DNA of 64,000 nt from Siphonodentalium dalli (GCA_032622095.1 CP136061.1:90080983-90144982); one strand, 5' to 3'. Shown: positions 33,500 through 45,218, counted from the first letter of the stretch. Translations and numbers: made by a program. Notes: generated from the letters alone by a model not told the origin.

Positions 33500-33765
33500 C
33501 AAGCCTTGAAATAGGGTGTCTGTCATTTGCAGAATGAGGTCCCCAGAGGGTGAATTTAGTGAAGCTACCCCGCATAGCGGGCTAGTATCACCAAATTCAC
33601 CCTCTGGGAACCTCATTCTGCTGAGGTGTAAGCTGAGGTGTAAGCAGAATGAGGTCCCCAGAGGGTGAATTTGGTGATGCTAGCTCGCTATGCGGGGTAG
33701 CATCACTAAATTCACCCCTTGGGGACCTCATTCTGCAAATGACAGACACCCTATTTCAAGGCTTG
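33500..33765. mobile_element. CAAGCCTTG-family hAT-type MITE, double-hairpin form
   Basis: Complete TIRs with duplication TCTCTAGA / TCTCTACA (one mismatch). Two hairpins are joined by 'gctgaggtgtaagc' repeated twice. It is close to 44891-45118. Confidence 0.85.
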
Positions 33766-34091
33766 TCTCTACAGGTGTAGTTATAGTACAGATTGATTGC
33801 ATGATCTGGCTTCACATGTGATGCAAATTTACACTCTAAGGCTCTAGACTATACATATAAATTTAAATGAATATACAATTTAAAAAGCATGGCTGCTGAG
33901 AGGAACATAAAATATGTATACAAAGATGTGCAAAATTGGTGTTTACGGGAGTTGAGGTTTTAACAACATGATGTTCAGATATGTTGCTTATAGCTCCAGA
34001 AGGCGCATCTTCCTCGAGAATCTTCTATCGAATGAATTGTGGAGTCCAAGAATATATTTCTCAAGAACAGAGCTTGAGTGAAATGTGAGTA

Positions 34092-34282
34092 CAGTAATGC
34101 CCTAAATAATTGACACCTTAACCAAAGCAGAATTATGGGTAACTTTTCAGGATTTAGTCAGAAATATGGCTCTCAGTGAGAGCTTTCAGATGAATGGCAA
34201 CAAGCCATATTTCCGACTAAATCCTGAAAAGTTACCCATAATTCTGTTGTGGTTAAGGTGTCAATTATTTAGGGCATTACTG
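34092..34282. mobile_element. CAGTAATGC hairpin MITE (TA target), copy 3
   Basis: CAGTAATGCCCTAAATAATT to the complementary GGGCATTACTG, TA flanks at 34090-34091 and 34283-34284. Slightly shortened left arm. Confidence 0.85.
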
Positions 34283-34441
34283 TACGTCATTGCTCTTGGC
34301 GACAACATCAACACAAAGTAGTTCTAGCTTGAATTCAATGTGTGGTACACAAAAATATATATTCAATGGCTGTGTTTCTGTTCAATACATGTACCCTAAG
34401 CCAAAGGATCGGCCTGGTGTGAAATAAACTGTTTACACAGT

Positions 34442-34876
34442 CAAGCCTTGAGATAGTTTGTCTGACATTTGCAGAATGAGGTCCCCAGAGGGTGTATTTA
34501 GTGATGATATCACGCACATCAGGCTAGCATACCAAATTCACCCTCTGGGAACCTCATTCTGCATAGGCCTCAACTGCTATGGGAGACTTAGGATCTGATT
34601 AAAGTTCCTCAGTTGAAGTTGGTGATATTCACCCATTTAGTCACCTCGATTATGCATTTTATCTTCTGCAAATTATGGGATATAGAAACTGAACAGAAGG
34701 GAAAAAGTAACTAAATACAAAATTAATTTGAGACAATAGATACTTCTCAGAAGATGAGTCCTAAGCAGAATGAGGTCCCCAGAGGGTGAATTTGGTGATG
34801 CTAGCCCGCTTTATCACTAAATTCACCCTCTGGGGACTTCATTCTGTAAATGACAGACACACTATTTCAAGGCTTG
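34442..34876. mobile_element. CAAGCCTTG-family hAT-type MITE, long form, near intact (435 bp)
   Basis: CAAGCCTTGAGATAG to CTATTTCAAGGCTTG, with flanks TACACAGT / TACACACC. Hairpins flank a roughly 230-bp unique interior ('agttgaagttggtgatattc', 'attatgcattttatcttctg'). This is the best copy to define the long form. Confidence 0.85.
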
Positions 34877-34889
34877 TACACACCACATA

Positions 34890-34997
34890 CAGTAATGCTC
34901 TAAGTAATCGACTCCTTAACGACAGCAGAATTATGGGTAACTTTTCAGGATTTAGATGGAAATATGGCTTGTTGCCATTCATCAGAAAGCTCTCTTG
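34890..34997. mobile_element. CAGTAATGC hairpin MITE, single arm
   Basis: One arm only ('agtaatgctctaagtaatcg' to 'catcagaaagctctc'); the second arm is deleted. Confidence 0.75.
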
Positions 34998-35116
34998 GTA
35001 TCAGAAAATCAGATTATTAGCCTTGGAGAGATGCCCTATAATCCATATCTGAACATTGAGTTGCTAGCGATGTTAGTAGGAGAATAGAGTGACAGCATAC
35101 ACCAAGAGTTATCTAC

Positions 35117-35203
35117 CTTCTTCAAACACAGCGTAACGGTAGGACAAACTTGGCTTAGTTGAGGTGGTTCTACCAACACAACCGAGTTCCATGGTTGGGA
35201 ACG
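35117..35203 (-). CDS. TMEM16: Anoctamin exon 2 (predicted): variable N-terminal tail
   Basis: This 87-nt exon has acceptor 'catctaactcag' and donor AAG|GTAGAT. In the frame set by exon 1 it encodes FPTMELGCVGRTTSTKPSLS and YRYAVFEEG (about residues 27-55). It enters with 2 nt and exits with 1 nt, completed as Gly by exon 3. A second frame is open through the exon but disagrees with exon 1. A partial copy of the exon and its upstream intron lies at 35938-36110. Confidence 0.78.
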
Positions 35204-35413
35204 CTGAGTTAGATGTTTTAGTTATCTATGGAAGAAATAACAACTAGCTTTCAGATTAATACTTATTTATGGGCATGAAAAATATGGAAATTCTGATTGG
35301 GCCAATATAAAATAAATTGCTTGAATTACATCCCCTCCCGACCCAATTTTTAGTCCCCTCCTAAATGTTTTTTATTTGCATTTCTTTTATGCAAATGTTT
35401 TCTCATGCCTTAA

Positions 35414-35668
35414 CTCTTTCAAGATGGGAGCTGTGCTGGTGCAGCATTAAAGACCATTGCCAGTGTATTCTCTTATATATGCGAGTCTCCCATAGGGAGC
35501 CTCGCATATTTATATAAGAGAATGCACTGGCTTACAAGGTCAAGGTAAATATTTTTAGGCCATTGTATTCTCTTATATATGGGAGGCTCCATATGGGAGA
35601 CTCGCATATAAGAGAATGCATTGGCACAGGGTTTACATAAATTTCATGAAGCTCCAGTCATGGAAGAG
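35414..35668. mobile_element. piggyBac-type MITE, CTCTTTCAAGATGG subfamily
   Basis: TTAA at 35410-35413 and 35669-35672; ends CTCTTTCAAGATGGGAGC and GCTCCAGTCATGGAAGAG. Two hairpin modules. Confidence 0.82.
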
Positions 35669-35937
35669 TTAATACCAGGACACCTTTATGGGGGGGGGGG
35701 GGATATGAAAATTATAATTATTACAGTTTCAAGCAGTTTTTTGTTCTCTGTAACAGTTTAAATTTTCAAACCGTCTAACTGATGTTGGTTGGCTCCTTAC
35801 TAATGTTTTCTGATATATTTATTAACTTGGTGCCAAATTGAATTGAAGATAAATATAGTGTTGAATAAACAGAAACTACTCTTTTCATACGTGCAACAAT
35901 GTTTAAAATAGCTCAACAATTTATTTTTTTTCTGTTG

Positions 35938-36110
35938 GAGGTGGTTCTGCCAACACAACCGAGTTCCATGTTAGTTATTTAATTATCTAAGGAAGAAATA
36001 ACAACCAGCTTTCAAATTAATACTTATTTATAAATGGGGGTGAAGAAATATGGAATTCTGATTATAAAGACAGTTTCAAGCTTTTTTTTTGTTCTCTGTA
36101 ACAGTTATAT
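35938..36110 (-). pseudogene. Partial copy of anoctamin exon 2 plus upstream intron
   Basis: 'ggaggtggttctgccaacac' and 'aaccgagttccatg' match the exon, then the acceptor region is deleted. Similarity resumes in the intron ('ggaagaaataacaaccagct', 'taatacttatttat'). Without the acceptor it should not be spliced. Confidence 0.8.
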
Positions 36111-36167
36111 TGTGAACAAGTCCTCAAAATTGGCCAAGGCTATAAGAAATGCTGTGGGAAACACCCA

Positions 36168-36260
36168 GGAACCAGCCTAGAGGGCGACTTGGGAGACAGG
36201 AACCAGCCTAGAGGGCGACTTGGGAGACAGGAACCAGCCTAGAGGGCGAATTGGGAGATA
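36168..36260 (+). repeat. 31-bp tandem repeat, 3 copies
   Basis: Unit 'ggaaccagcctagagggcga' plus 'cttgggagaca'. The last copy has one substitution. Confidence 0.9.
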
Positions 36261-37150
36261 TCATCTCTCTAAATGTGCCACTTCTCCCTATTTTTGTCCC
36301 AGTGAGTAGTGACTTCTCTCTCATATACTACTATGTTTATGTCCCAACATCATATTTGAAATATATTTATGGTATTCTTACTCTTACTATTCTTAATGGT
36401 TTTATAATCCGGCTCTTGTGTTGCATAATACTTATTGGATGATGTTGGGGGTGTAAATTTAATTTCACTCATTGTTACTTCTACTTTTCAAACGTGCAAC
36501 AAGGTTTAAAATAGCTCAATAATTATTATCTCTGTCAGTACTATTTATTTACAACTACCGGTACATCCGCCTAAATATATGTATGCCATGATCTTTACTT
36601 CTACCCAGTATACTTAATAGTTTCAAAAAGAGGTTTCACTGCAGGTGCCGGCTTACCCCATAATCTAACATTATTTAACATTTTAGAAAATGTCAACATT
36701 GTTTAGCATTCCTTTGAAAAACCTCATGATAGTAAACATCCAAATCAAATTTAATTCATCTCAAAGCAGAGATAATTATGAAAATTGACAAAATTTCAAC
36801 ATTTCCAGACAACAAAGAGGAATAATTCTGGAATCGATATTGTGAACAACACCATTCTCTACTCCTTTGGATACCCTGCAATGTTGTATATCCAGACCAA
36901 TTGTCATTGAGACTGGACAACCAGTGGTTGAGATATGCGCTTGGACGGACTGACCAACAGATGAATGTAATCGAATATACCCATCAATCTTCGAGTGGGA
37001 GTTAATCTGGGTCAAACATTACTTTTGCCAAATGAAAATATGTTTTCTCTGTAAGAAGTTTGAAATGATATTGAGGAGAAATTAATGGGTTTACAGAAAA
37101 TTTATTCTTAGTTAGTTGACAACAGCCACTTCTAAGAAACCATTTTTGTA

Positions 37151-37527
37151 AACAAGTCTTGAAATAGTTTGTCTTGTCATTTACAGAATGAGGTACCAGA
37201 GGGTGAATTTATTGATGCTATCCTGCATTACTGAGGCTTCATCTGCTATTGGAGACCAAGGATCATATTGAAGTTTCCCAGTTGAAGTTAGTGATGTTCA
37301 CCCATTAGTCACCTCCATTGTGCATTTTATATTCTGCAAATTAGGGATATAGAAACTGAACAGAAGGGGAAAAATTAACTAAAAACATGTTAATTTGATA
37401 CTGTAGATACTTCCCAGAAGATGATGCCTAAGCGGAATAAGGTCCCCAGAATGTGAATATAGTGATGCTCGCCCACTGTGTGGGGACCTCATTCTGCAAA
37501 TGACAGACACACTATTTCAGGGATTGG
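37151..37527. mobile_element. CAAGCCTTG-family hAT-type MITE, long form
   Basis: CAAGTCTTGAAATAGTTTG to CTATTTCAGGGATTG, with the internal region present and the hairpins partly deleted. Confidence 0.7.
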
Positions 37528-37829
37528 TTTTAGTCATTTACGCCCATTCATGAGCAAACAAAATGTGTCAATTCAGATGATCAAAATGCAATGCATACTA
37601 GTATACAGGTCATGCTAAGTTCAAATTCTTCATTAATCTTGTCCTTCCAGTGGATTATCATAAAATAATCAGCTGCCTTTATATTTATAGAGAAGGCCCA
37701 CATCAACTTACCTAACTTACTTAAGAAAAGGGATCAGTTGTGTAAATGTCACCATTATACTCAATGGCCCTACCTCTCTGATAAGCCATCAGATTAGCTA
37801 CCTGTTGACAGAGGTGGTAGAGTCCCCTA

Positions 37830-39014
37830 CAGGGTTGTCAATAGGTAATCAGGAATTAATCAGGAATTAAATCGGTACCGGTTCTGATGTCGAGTACCGA
37901 CGGCTCTCGGTACTGATTATTGATTTCTATTAATATACATCTTAACCAATATAAAGGGTTAATTAAGCAGCTCAACATCGCGCCAAACAAAACTGCGATT
38001 GGTCATCGTGATATCATTAGCACATTCAACCATCAAAGGCACTGTATGCCGCACTATGACAACTTGTCACTAAATTGACAGAATGCATGCATTGTGTAGG
38101 CGCTTGTGATAACTGCATTTCTTGGATGCGGCCGGATGCAATTATGCACGTGCCGTTTCGCTGTATAAATTTATGACACATGCATCATTTGAGAGGAGTC
38201 AGTTGGGCTGCTTGGGCACCGACAAGTTCACAAGGCGCAAAAGTGCCAATTTACCAAACACCCAAATTACCATCGATGGATATATATGATGACATGGATG
38301 TTGACACTGTAGAACTCGAATGACGGGATATTTGTGACTTGTGAGTCATGACATGGAGGCATGGGCAACCAGGGCAGAGTATTATGACGTAATGATGCTT
38401 ATGATCACATGGGTGACATCTATTGAGTTTTATTTTCCCTTGTTTTAACTTTTATTGTGCTATAAAGTTAATGTCACAGACACAGAGTATTTGACTATTT
38501 TCTCTCTAAATCTATTTCAAATTTTCGAACTAGCCAACTACAACTATGCTTACTGGAGACGACTTTGGTTTCATTGGGTGACATCATTTATGAAATTACA
38601 ACATGCAAGTAATATGGCCGATTAGTGAGTTCTATAATTAATTTCCACACAAATAAAGTGGTGTACCGTGTATCCAGATAAGTCTACAATGTTAGCCGAC
38701 CCAGTAGTCAAACATACATGTCTACATTCGTTCCACTCTGTATTCCGTCTTTTAAAATATCCTCCCTTTGCGACTTGCCGAAAACCGCCGCAGACAACAA
38801 CTTAATCGTAAATGTTGTTGAGATTTTCATTTTCGTTCTTTGACTAAACCTTGAACTTAACGAATAATTGATGATGGAACCTCACGAAACAAAAGTTATT
38901 TGCTGTATAAAAGACCACTCAATGAGTACCGATACCGACCCGGTTTGCGGTACTGAACATCAGTACGGAACCGGTACCGAAAGTTGTGGTACCGTCGGTA
39001 CTTTGACAACCCTG
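37830..39014. mobile_element. Non-autonomous hAT-type transposon, 1185 bp
   Basis: TIR CAGGGTTGTCAA / TTTGACAACCCTG and a perfect 8-bp duplication GTCCCCTA (37822-37829, 39015-39022). Subterminal regions are dense in GGTACCG / CGGTACC palindromes. No transposase frame was seen. Confidence 0.92.
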
Positions 39015-39039
39015 GTCCCCTAGCCTGCAAAAGCTCCTA

Positions 39040-39600
39040 CTAATGAAAGTGTCCATGACACTGTAGCTCAATTTTGGGAAGAAGTTAAATTTTTGTGGTG
39101 AGCAATGAATGGAATGATTAATTGAATTTTGAAATCCAACATGGCCACCATGTTTTTTTGTCGATTGACCCCAAAATGACTCATTCCCATCTACAAGTCA
39201 ATTTCGTAATGATCTGACCAAAGGTATGACTTGCAGCCCATGCCAAAGGATTTAGTTATGCAAAGAGTAAAGATGGCTGTCGACTGCCATGTTTAATGGT
39301 GGAATGACCCCAAAAATGACTCGTTCCCATCTACATGTCAATGTTAACATCCATCACAAATTTCATGATGATCCGACGAAAGGTATGACCTGTAGCCCGT
39401 GCCAAAGGATTTAGTCATTCAAAGAGTAAATTCCATGTGAACAGCCATCACAAATTTCATAATGATCGGACCAAAGGTACAACCTGTAGCCTGTGCTAAT
39501 GGAAATTGTTGATGGACGTCTCCACACACACACGGATGGCGGATACCAAGCCATGGCAATAGTTCAAACTTAACAAGTGAAGTTGAGCTAAAAACTGGTA
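39040..39600 (+). repeat. Mollusc-type dispersed repeat
   Basis: Direct repeats ('gaccccaaaaatgactcgtt', 'catcacaaatttcat', 'gtatgacctgtagcc') run to a short 'acacacacgg' tract. A related copy is at 58680-58870. Confidence 0.7.
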
Positions 39601-40576
39601 TGGGCCATCCATGACGTGGTTTGTGGTTTAAGTGACCAATTTCTCATTAAATAAATGTCTATGTTTTTGTGGAAATGAGAACTTACTTGCCCAAACTTTT
39701 GCCAAATAAAAATTATTTTATTTTATTTTTGCCAAAAATAAAAATATGGCAGCGTAAACTACGGGTATAATCAAACAGTTGGTTAAGTTGAGCAGACTGA
39801 GGGTGATGTGTATTAGAGGGTGAAAGCTGAGGCATAAGTCACTAGTATTACTATATATTAAGAGATCACAACAATGTTAAGGAACACATTACATGACAAT
39901 AAATTCACTCATGCACCTCAGGTCACAATAAGTAAATTACTTGATTCTCGTTCAACTTTGAAAAAAAATGGGGCAGCTGGATGAATTTAATTGAGATGGA
40001 TGGGTGACTTTATAAAAAGAATAAGTCCATGCTTAATAAACATGCCTACCGGTTAATGCTGGTTTACAAAATAAGGTAAATAAATATGAGCCAAAATGCA
40101 TTGTTTTAGATTTACAGTTGCGAGATGTAGCTCTATTTCATTAATTCTTGAAAATATTTGTTCTGTTCAAAATATGTCACCTAATTTTAATTTATAAGTT
40201 ATTTTCACCTTGCTACCTGGCTATACATGTACATGTAGTTTACTAATGATTTCAAGACTATTTTGAATACAAACGAATGGCATAAAATATTAAAATCATA
40301 CCCAATTTATAGTGATGATTAAGAATTTACACTGAACTGCTACATCAATTGCAGTATTCTAAATTTAAGGTATGAGGATTAACTTTTCTTCCAACAATCA
40401 AAACAAAAAAACTCATATTATAAAGTACTGTACCCTTAAAATAGGGTCGTTGGAGGCGGGGAACCAATATTTTCATTTATACCACAATCGCCTATCTTAC
40501 TATATAAATAAAGCCATCTGTTTAAATTTTACATTTAATCAACACCTGTTGATTAAACGTGGCTACTGTTGATTAA

Positions 40577-40890
40577 ACTTCGCAGAGTGGATTAAACTTT
40601 CTCCATACAATTTGAACGGAAAAGTGTTTATCCATCGCATTGTTAAGATCGTGGCATAAACTTCGCAGAGTGGATTAAACTTTCTCCATACAATTTGAAC
40701 GGAAAAGTGTTTATCCATCGCATTGTAAAGATCGTGGCACAAACAAAATATACGCATAGTGTTTCTGAATAACAAATTTAATCCACTCGTGGGATTGACG
40801 ATTTACACCACTCGCTGAAGCTCGTCGTGTAAATCGCCGATCCCACTCGTGGATTAAATTTGTTATTCAGAAACACTATGCGTATATTCT
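40577..40890. repeat. 84-bp tandem duplication followed by an inverted repeat
   Basis: 'cttcgcagagtggattaaac' to 'atcgtggca' occurs twice (40578-40661, 40662-40745). Then 'gtttctgaataacaaattta' at 40760 pairs with 'aaatttgttattcagaaaca' at 40856. Confidence 0.85.
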
Positions 40891-41539
40891 ATATATACAT
40901 GCCTGCAGCTATTGTAAAAAAAATTCAAGTATGGCGCCAAATTTTATACTATTGAATTTTTTGAAATAACAATTTGTAACTAACCCAAGATTAGCATTCA
41001 GTTATAACACATAAAATTAACAAATGAATGCCCATTCCTTCCATCCTTATCCAAAACCATATTACCATCAGTCTATCAAATGATACATGTATTAACAGTA
41101 CTTACACCAAACTGTGAAGATGATCTTCCATGGGTATTAAACATTTCACAGACGATGCATTTTAGCTAACTTTTGTAAAACAAATTATTCTCAAACAATC
41201 AACATAAACTAATTTCAGAAAACAGACAGTACAAATTACAAACATCACAGTATGAAACTGATTAATTTAGATAATCTCCTACTAATAGTTGTTTCTTTAA
41301 GTGTTCTAACAATTTAACAAATAGTTTGTAATGATGAACTATATGTATATGCTCATATAAAGTCAATCTGTCAAACCAGTCATTTGGCCAAATGACTGAA
41401 ATTAAATCATTTGGTCATTTTGCCTAAATTTTCCAGTCATTTGGCCAAATGACTAAATTTTAGTGTTCTGAATTTGACAGATTGCCTTGGGGATAATGAT
41501 TCCAGATGTGATTATAGACGTAAGGTATTAGTCTTGATC

Positions 41540-41690
41540 AAGTTATAAGATGACAGGAATTGAATGATAACACCATTATAGACTCATTAGTGTATAACGT
41601 ACTAATGAACGTACTAATGAACGTACTAATGAACGTACTAATGAGTCTATAAAGGTGTTATCCTTCAATTCCTGTCATCTTATAAATAGT
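41540..41690. repeat. Inverted repeat with a 12-bp tandem core
   Basis: Arms 'ataagatgacaggaattgaa' and 'ttcaattcctgtcatcttat' flank tandem 'aacgtactaatg' units (about 4). Confidence 0.85.
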
Positions 41691-41873
41691 TTGTACAGGA
41701 GTACTAGCATTGAATACTAAGAAAATATATAATGTATGGAATAACTCATTGTTTCCTCTTACATCCATTAATTGACTACAAAAACAGTCTGTGAAATGGT
41801 ATGATGAACAAATTATTTTCACAGTCTCAAAGTAAAAATCAACAATCCACCAATTAGAGCCAAACTATCTTAA

Positions 41874-42018
41874 TCCTTCCATGACAGGAGCTGTGCTGGT
41901 GCAGCATTAAATATCCTGTGCCAGTGCATTCTCTTATTATGGGAGACTCGCATATATAGAGAATGAACTGGGACAGGGTCTTTAATGCTGCACCAGCGCA
42001 GCTCCGATCACGAAAATG
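41874..42018. mobile_element. piggyBac-type MITE, shortened
   Basis: TTAA at 41870-41873 and 42019-42022; ends TCCTTCCATGACAGGAGC and GCTCCGATCACGAAAATG. Only one shortened hairpin module remains. Confidence 0.75.
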
Positions 42019-42159
42019 TTAACGGTGAAACTTGAATATAAATTCATCCTTAAAAAATAAACTGATGAAATCTTTCAATAAAGTTTCAGCATTTGCTGTA
42101 ATGCTGAAGTTAATAGTAGCCATTATTAATAGCATGATGAATATAAAGTCAGTACTAAC

Positions 42160-42249
42160 GGGGATCTATATGTAACTGGTCAGCATCTTCATTATTTAAC
42201 ATTTGCAGCTTAACATCATCTGAATCTTTTGTTGCCATGGCGATAAATT
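42160..42249 (-). CDS. TMEM16: Anoctamin exon 1 of coding sequence (start codon at 42238)
   Basis: The exon runs from acceptor 'atatctttttcag' at 42250 to donor C|GTTAGT. It holds 11 nt of 5' untranslated sequence, then ATG in a strong context (CGCCATGGC). It encodes MATKDSDDVKLQMLNNEDAD and QLHIDP, then 1 nt. No upstream in-frame stop lies within the exon, so the start is inferred from context. An upstream non-coding exon and promoter must lie above 42250 but were not identified. Phase matches exon 2. Assignment to the anoctamin rests on strand, order and phase; the tail has no family motif. Confidence 0.75.
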
Positions 42250-42578
42250 CTGAAAAAGATATGGATAGATAGTAAATTATGATAATAATCAATTTCGCTC
42301 TGCATCACTTACGATCATGAAATGTTTCCCGACATTTTTTTTTTATCATGAGTAACTAATAAATATATTACCTACGCTATTTTTCGATGTTATAAGGTTC
42401 CCAGCAAATTCATGACAGCCTGATTAAGCTAATAAAAATGTAGATCATACAAGGTACCATACATGTACTATGCTCGTTTTTGTAACCTGTGCCGTGGTTG
42501 ATAAGACTCTTGACCTACAAATAGTCTCGTTCCAGTCTTAGCCGCTCTCTCTACTCACTTCTCTGTAAAACTTAGATC

Positions 42579-42770
42579 CAAGCCTTGAAATAGTGTGTCT
42601 GACATTTGCAGAATGAGGTTCACAGAGTATGTATTTGTTGATGCTGGTGGGCTAGTATCACCAAATTCACCCTCTTTGAACCTCACTCTTTTAGGCCTCA
42701 ACTGCTATGGGAGTCCTAGGATCAAATCGAAATTCCCCAGTTGAAGTCATAATAATGTTCAATTTGTGTC
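42579..42770. mobile_element. CAAGCCTTG-family hAT-type MITE, right-truncated
   Basis: CAAGCCTTGAAATAGTGTG followed by the hairpin and the start of the internal region. It stops near 42770. Confidence 0.7.
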
Positions 42771-44270
42771 CTCGGGTGCCTTTGTGCAATGCGTTCTCAA
42801 ATAACTCGAAAACTAGAGGAACAAAGTACTATGTGGGCAATGTCTAGGCCCTGTGACTATAGGCAAAAAAACTTTAAAGCTGCCAGACCACGTCTGCCGG
42901 GCAAAAGCCCAGATAAAAGCTGATGGGAGTTTTCTTTTTCATAAAATATATTATGACAAATTAGCAAGCTTATTTAATAACGTGTTCACACTCTTGTCAA
43001 ACCGATAAGACACTACAAACCGAGAACAAGCTTATAGTTAATCAATACTCTCAGCCGATGCGCTGCACGTTAAAACCAGATTTCCGCGAGGTATAACGAT
43101 TACAATTGGTTAAGAATATATATGTCGGTTAAATGCATAAAAGTAAACATTTTAATGAAAATATGGATGTCTACTGAATTTGTCTATAATGTTTACTGAT
43201 ATTTTAAGTATATACATGTAACACGTTATTTAATGCATATTTGGCATTATAAATTAAACTTTTTCTCAGTAAATTGTACTGCACATATATGGAGTGCGGT
43301 TCACTTCTGATATATCTTATCTGATCGTGTATACAATATCGAAACGTCTATCTGTTAAATCCGGCAGTTTTAAAATCTTCTAGTCCGTCGATAATTTAAT
43401 GATGTTGTTCATGGACTCACAATTGCTATTTGTCCAACATTTTGGTATGTTTTATTTTGCTTTCGAGCGTGAAATATTTTAGTCCGTAATCTTGGCATGA
43501 ATTAATTGGTTAAATACCATCTGTTTTGCGTAATAATATCAGCTTCTATGAGCTCTCTCATCAAATGATCGATCCAATTCACTTGCTGATTTAAGAAGAA
43601 ACACCTCTTTGTATACACAACTTAATGAATTTTGATCACCAATCAGACCCAACATGTGCCGTGGCCATTGGCATTGTCACGGTTGTGGGCGAGTCAATGT
43701 CAACCTGAATAAAAGATTTTAGACATTGTTGTTGTTTTTCTTCTGACTGCTTTGACTCTAAAATGATTCCAGTATTGGACTCGTTGTGCTATCTTGGGTA
43801 GTGCTTTCTCGTTTGCTCTTAACGCTGTATTATGGAAATGGAATAACCTACATAACTTCATCATGACATTGACAAGTCGCAGTAATTTGAGTAAGGTGTG
43901 TCCCTTTTTTTCTGACTGTTCGATGCAGTTTTAAAGTCGATCAAAAATGACTTTTAGTGTAAATTTATTACAAAATTAATAATGCATATACTTCACCAGT
44001 TTATTCGTGAATTGATATACGTACACCACATTCAATATACTGTTGAAATTGCCATTAAATTTAGAGAAAGTTCCCGCAGTAAAAAATTACTCTTTTGTTC
44101 TTTCCGGAAGTGATCTGTCAAGCAGCAGCCAGTGTACTTACAATATTTCGTACCAAAATTAGACACTTCGATGTGCGTACGGATAAAGAGCGTTATGCTT
44201 GAATTCAATATTATACATGAGCGTTATTTTATAATGGAAATATCAAAATCAAAAAATCTAAGTTGAGGTT
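42771..44270. other. Upstream region of the anoctamin; no feature resolved
   Basis: Mostly unique sequence. It is the natural place for the anoctamin promoter or 5' non-coding exons, but I could not identify a TATA element, initiator or matching donor with any confidence. Confidence 0.35.
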
Positions 44271-44271
44271 T

Positions 44272-44274
<3 letters not shown>

Positions 44275-44310
<36 letters not shown>
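44275..44310 (+). repeat. (GA)n microsatellite with short poly-G
   Basis: An 'agagagagagagagagagag' run of about 30 bp followed by 'ggggggtcg', directly downstream of the 5S-like sequence (minus sense). Confidence 0.95.
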
Positions 44311-44311
<1 letters not shown>

Positions 44312-44435
44312 TCGCACCGAAAGTTGGCAGCACCCGAAATCCCAAGCCGGTCACCCATCCAAGGACTAACCGAGCTCGACGTTGCTTAATTCCGGTGATC
44401 ACATAAAGCGTCTAACGACTATGGCCAAGAGATCT
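44312..44435 (-). rRNA. 5S-rRNA-like sequence (pseudogene or 5S-derived SINE head)
   Basis: The minus strand reads GGCCATAGTCGTTAGACG, then GAATTAAGCAACGTCGAGC, GGTTAGTCCTTGGATGGGTG and ACCGGCTTGGGAT...GGGTGCTG. These align with the 5S A-box/C-box region and 3' half. The first 50 nt are diverged and the 3' stem does not close well. A functional 5S gene would be closer to consensus, so I read this as a 5S-derived repeat or pseudogene. Confidence 0.7.
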
Positions 44436-44459
44436 AGACCTCTCGAGCAGAGAAGTCAT

Positions 44460-44880
44460 CAGCCTTCTATATTTAGAACGTGACCGCTACATCATGCAGT
44501 CTAGCTTGGAAACCGGTACCCATTTCGCCCATGTCGCGGGGTTACATAATATGCGTCAACCCCGTCTAACACAGACTGCGATGCATGATCTTATATCCAC
44601 AACCTAACCACCTCGGATATGAAGACACCCTTAAAAGGAAGCCCTTTCGTCGAGGGTTGGAAAGCGTTTCGGTCTGAACATGGCCGGGTTGGAACCCACT
44701 TACTCCGAAATTCTTAATCTGCCACTCTACACAGAAATGCTAGCACAACGCACTTCGTCCGAACGTTGCATCTGTGACAATTTTCGATTGCTGGAATTGG
44801 CGTACCGGTTGGCCTATATATCGGACTCATATCAGTGAGTGTGCCCGTGCTTAACTCAGTGGGCGTGAGCAAATTATCAT
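44460..44880 (+). repeat. Dispersed family with a tRNA-like B-box motif
   Basis: 'cttatatccacaacctaacc' ... 'cgagggttggaaagcg' ... 'gccgggttggaaccc' resembles 47800-47935 ('ccgtgagttgggaagcg', 'atgggttcgaatattggc'). The GGTTCGAAT-like block suggests a tRNA-derived SINE, but no A box or tail was resolved. Broken at 44891 by a MITE. Confidence 0.5.
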
Positions 44881-44890
44881 TTCTTATCGA

Positions 44891-45118
44891 CAAGCCTTGA
44901 AATAGGGTGTCTGTCATTTGCAGAATGAGGTCCACAGAGGGTGAATTTAGTGATGCTACCCCGCATAGCGGGCTAGCATCACCAAATTCACCCTCTGGGG
45001 ACCTCATTCTGCTTACACCTCAGCAGAATGAGGTTCCCAGAGGGTGAATTTGGTGATGCTAAATTCACCCTCTGGGGACCTCATTCTGCAAATGACAGAC
45101 ACTCTATTTCAAGGCTTG
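44891..45118. mobile_element. CAAGCCTTG-family hAT-type MITE, intact, double-hairpin form
   Basis: Perfect 8-bp duplication CTTATCGA (44883-44890, 45119-45126) with full TIRs. Inserted in the 44460-45220 repeat. Confidence 0.92.
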
Positions 45119-45218
45119 CTTATCGAAATGGCCATGACAGTGTCGATCTGGATGACACATTGAGATATGTCCCTCAAACCAGACCAAGCTTAAAAATCGG
45201 TCCCGAATTTCGCTCATG

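Noticed and set aside
25003-35203. Apparent reading-frame conflict between anoctamin exon 2 (ends after 1 nt) and exons 4-6 (phase 0)
   Set aside because: Resolved by the 77-nt exon at 29275-29351, which has good splice sites and converts phase 1 to phase 0.
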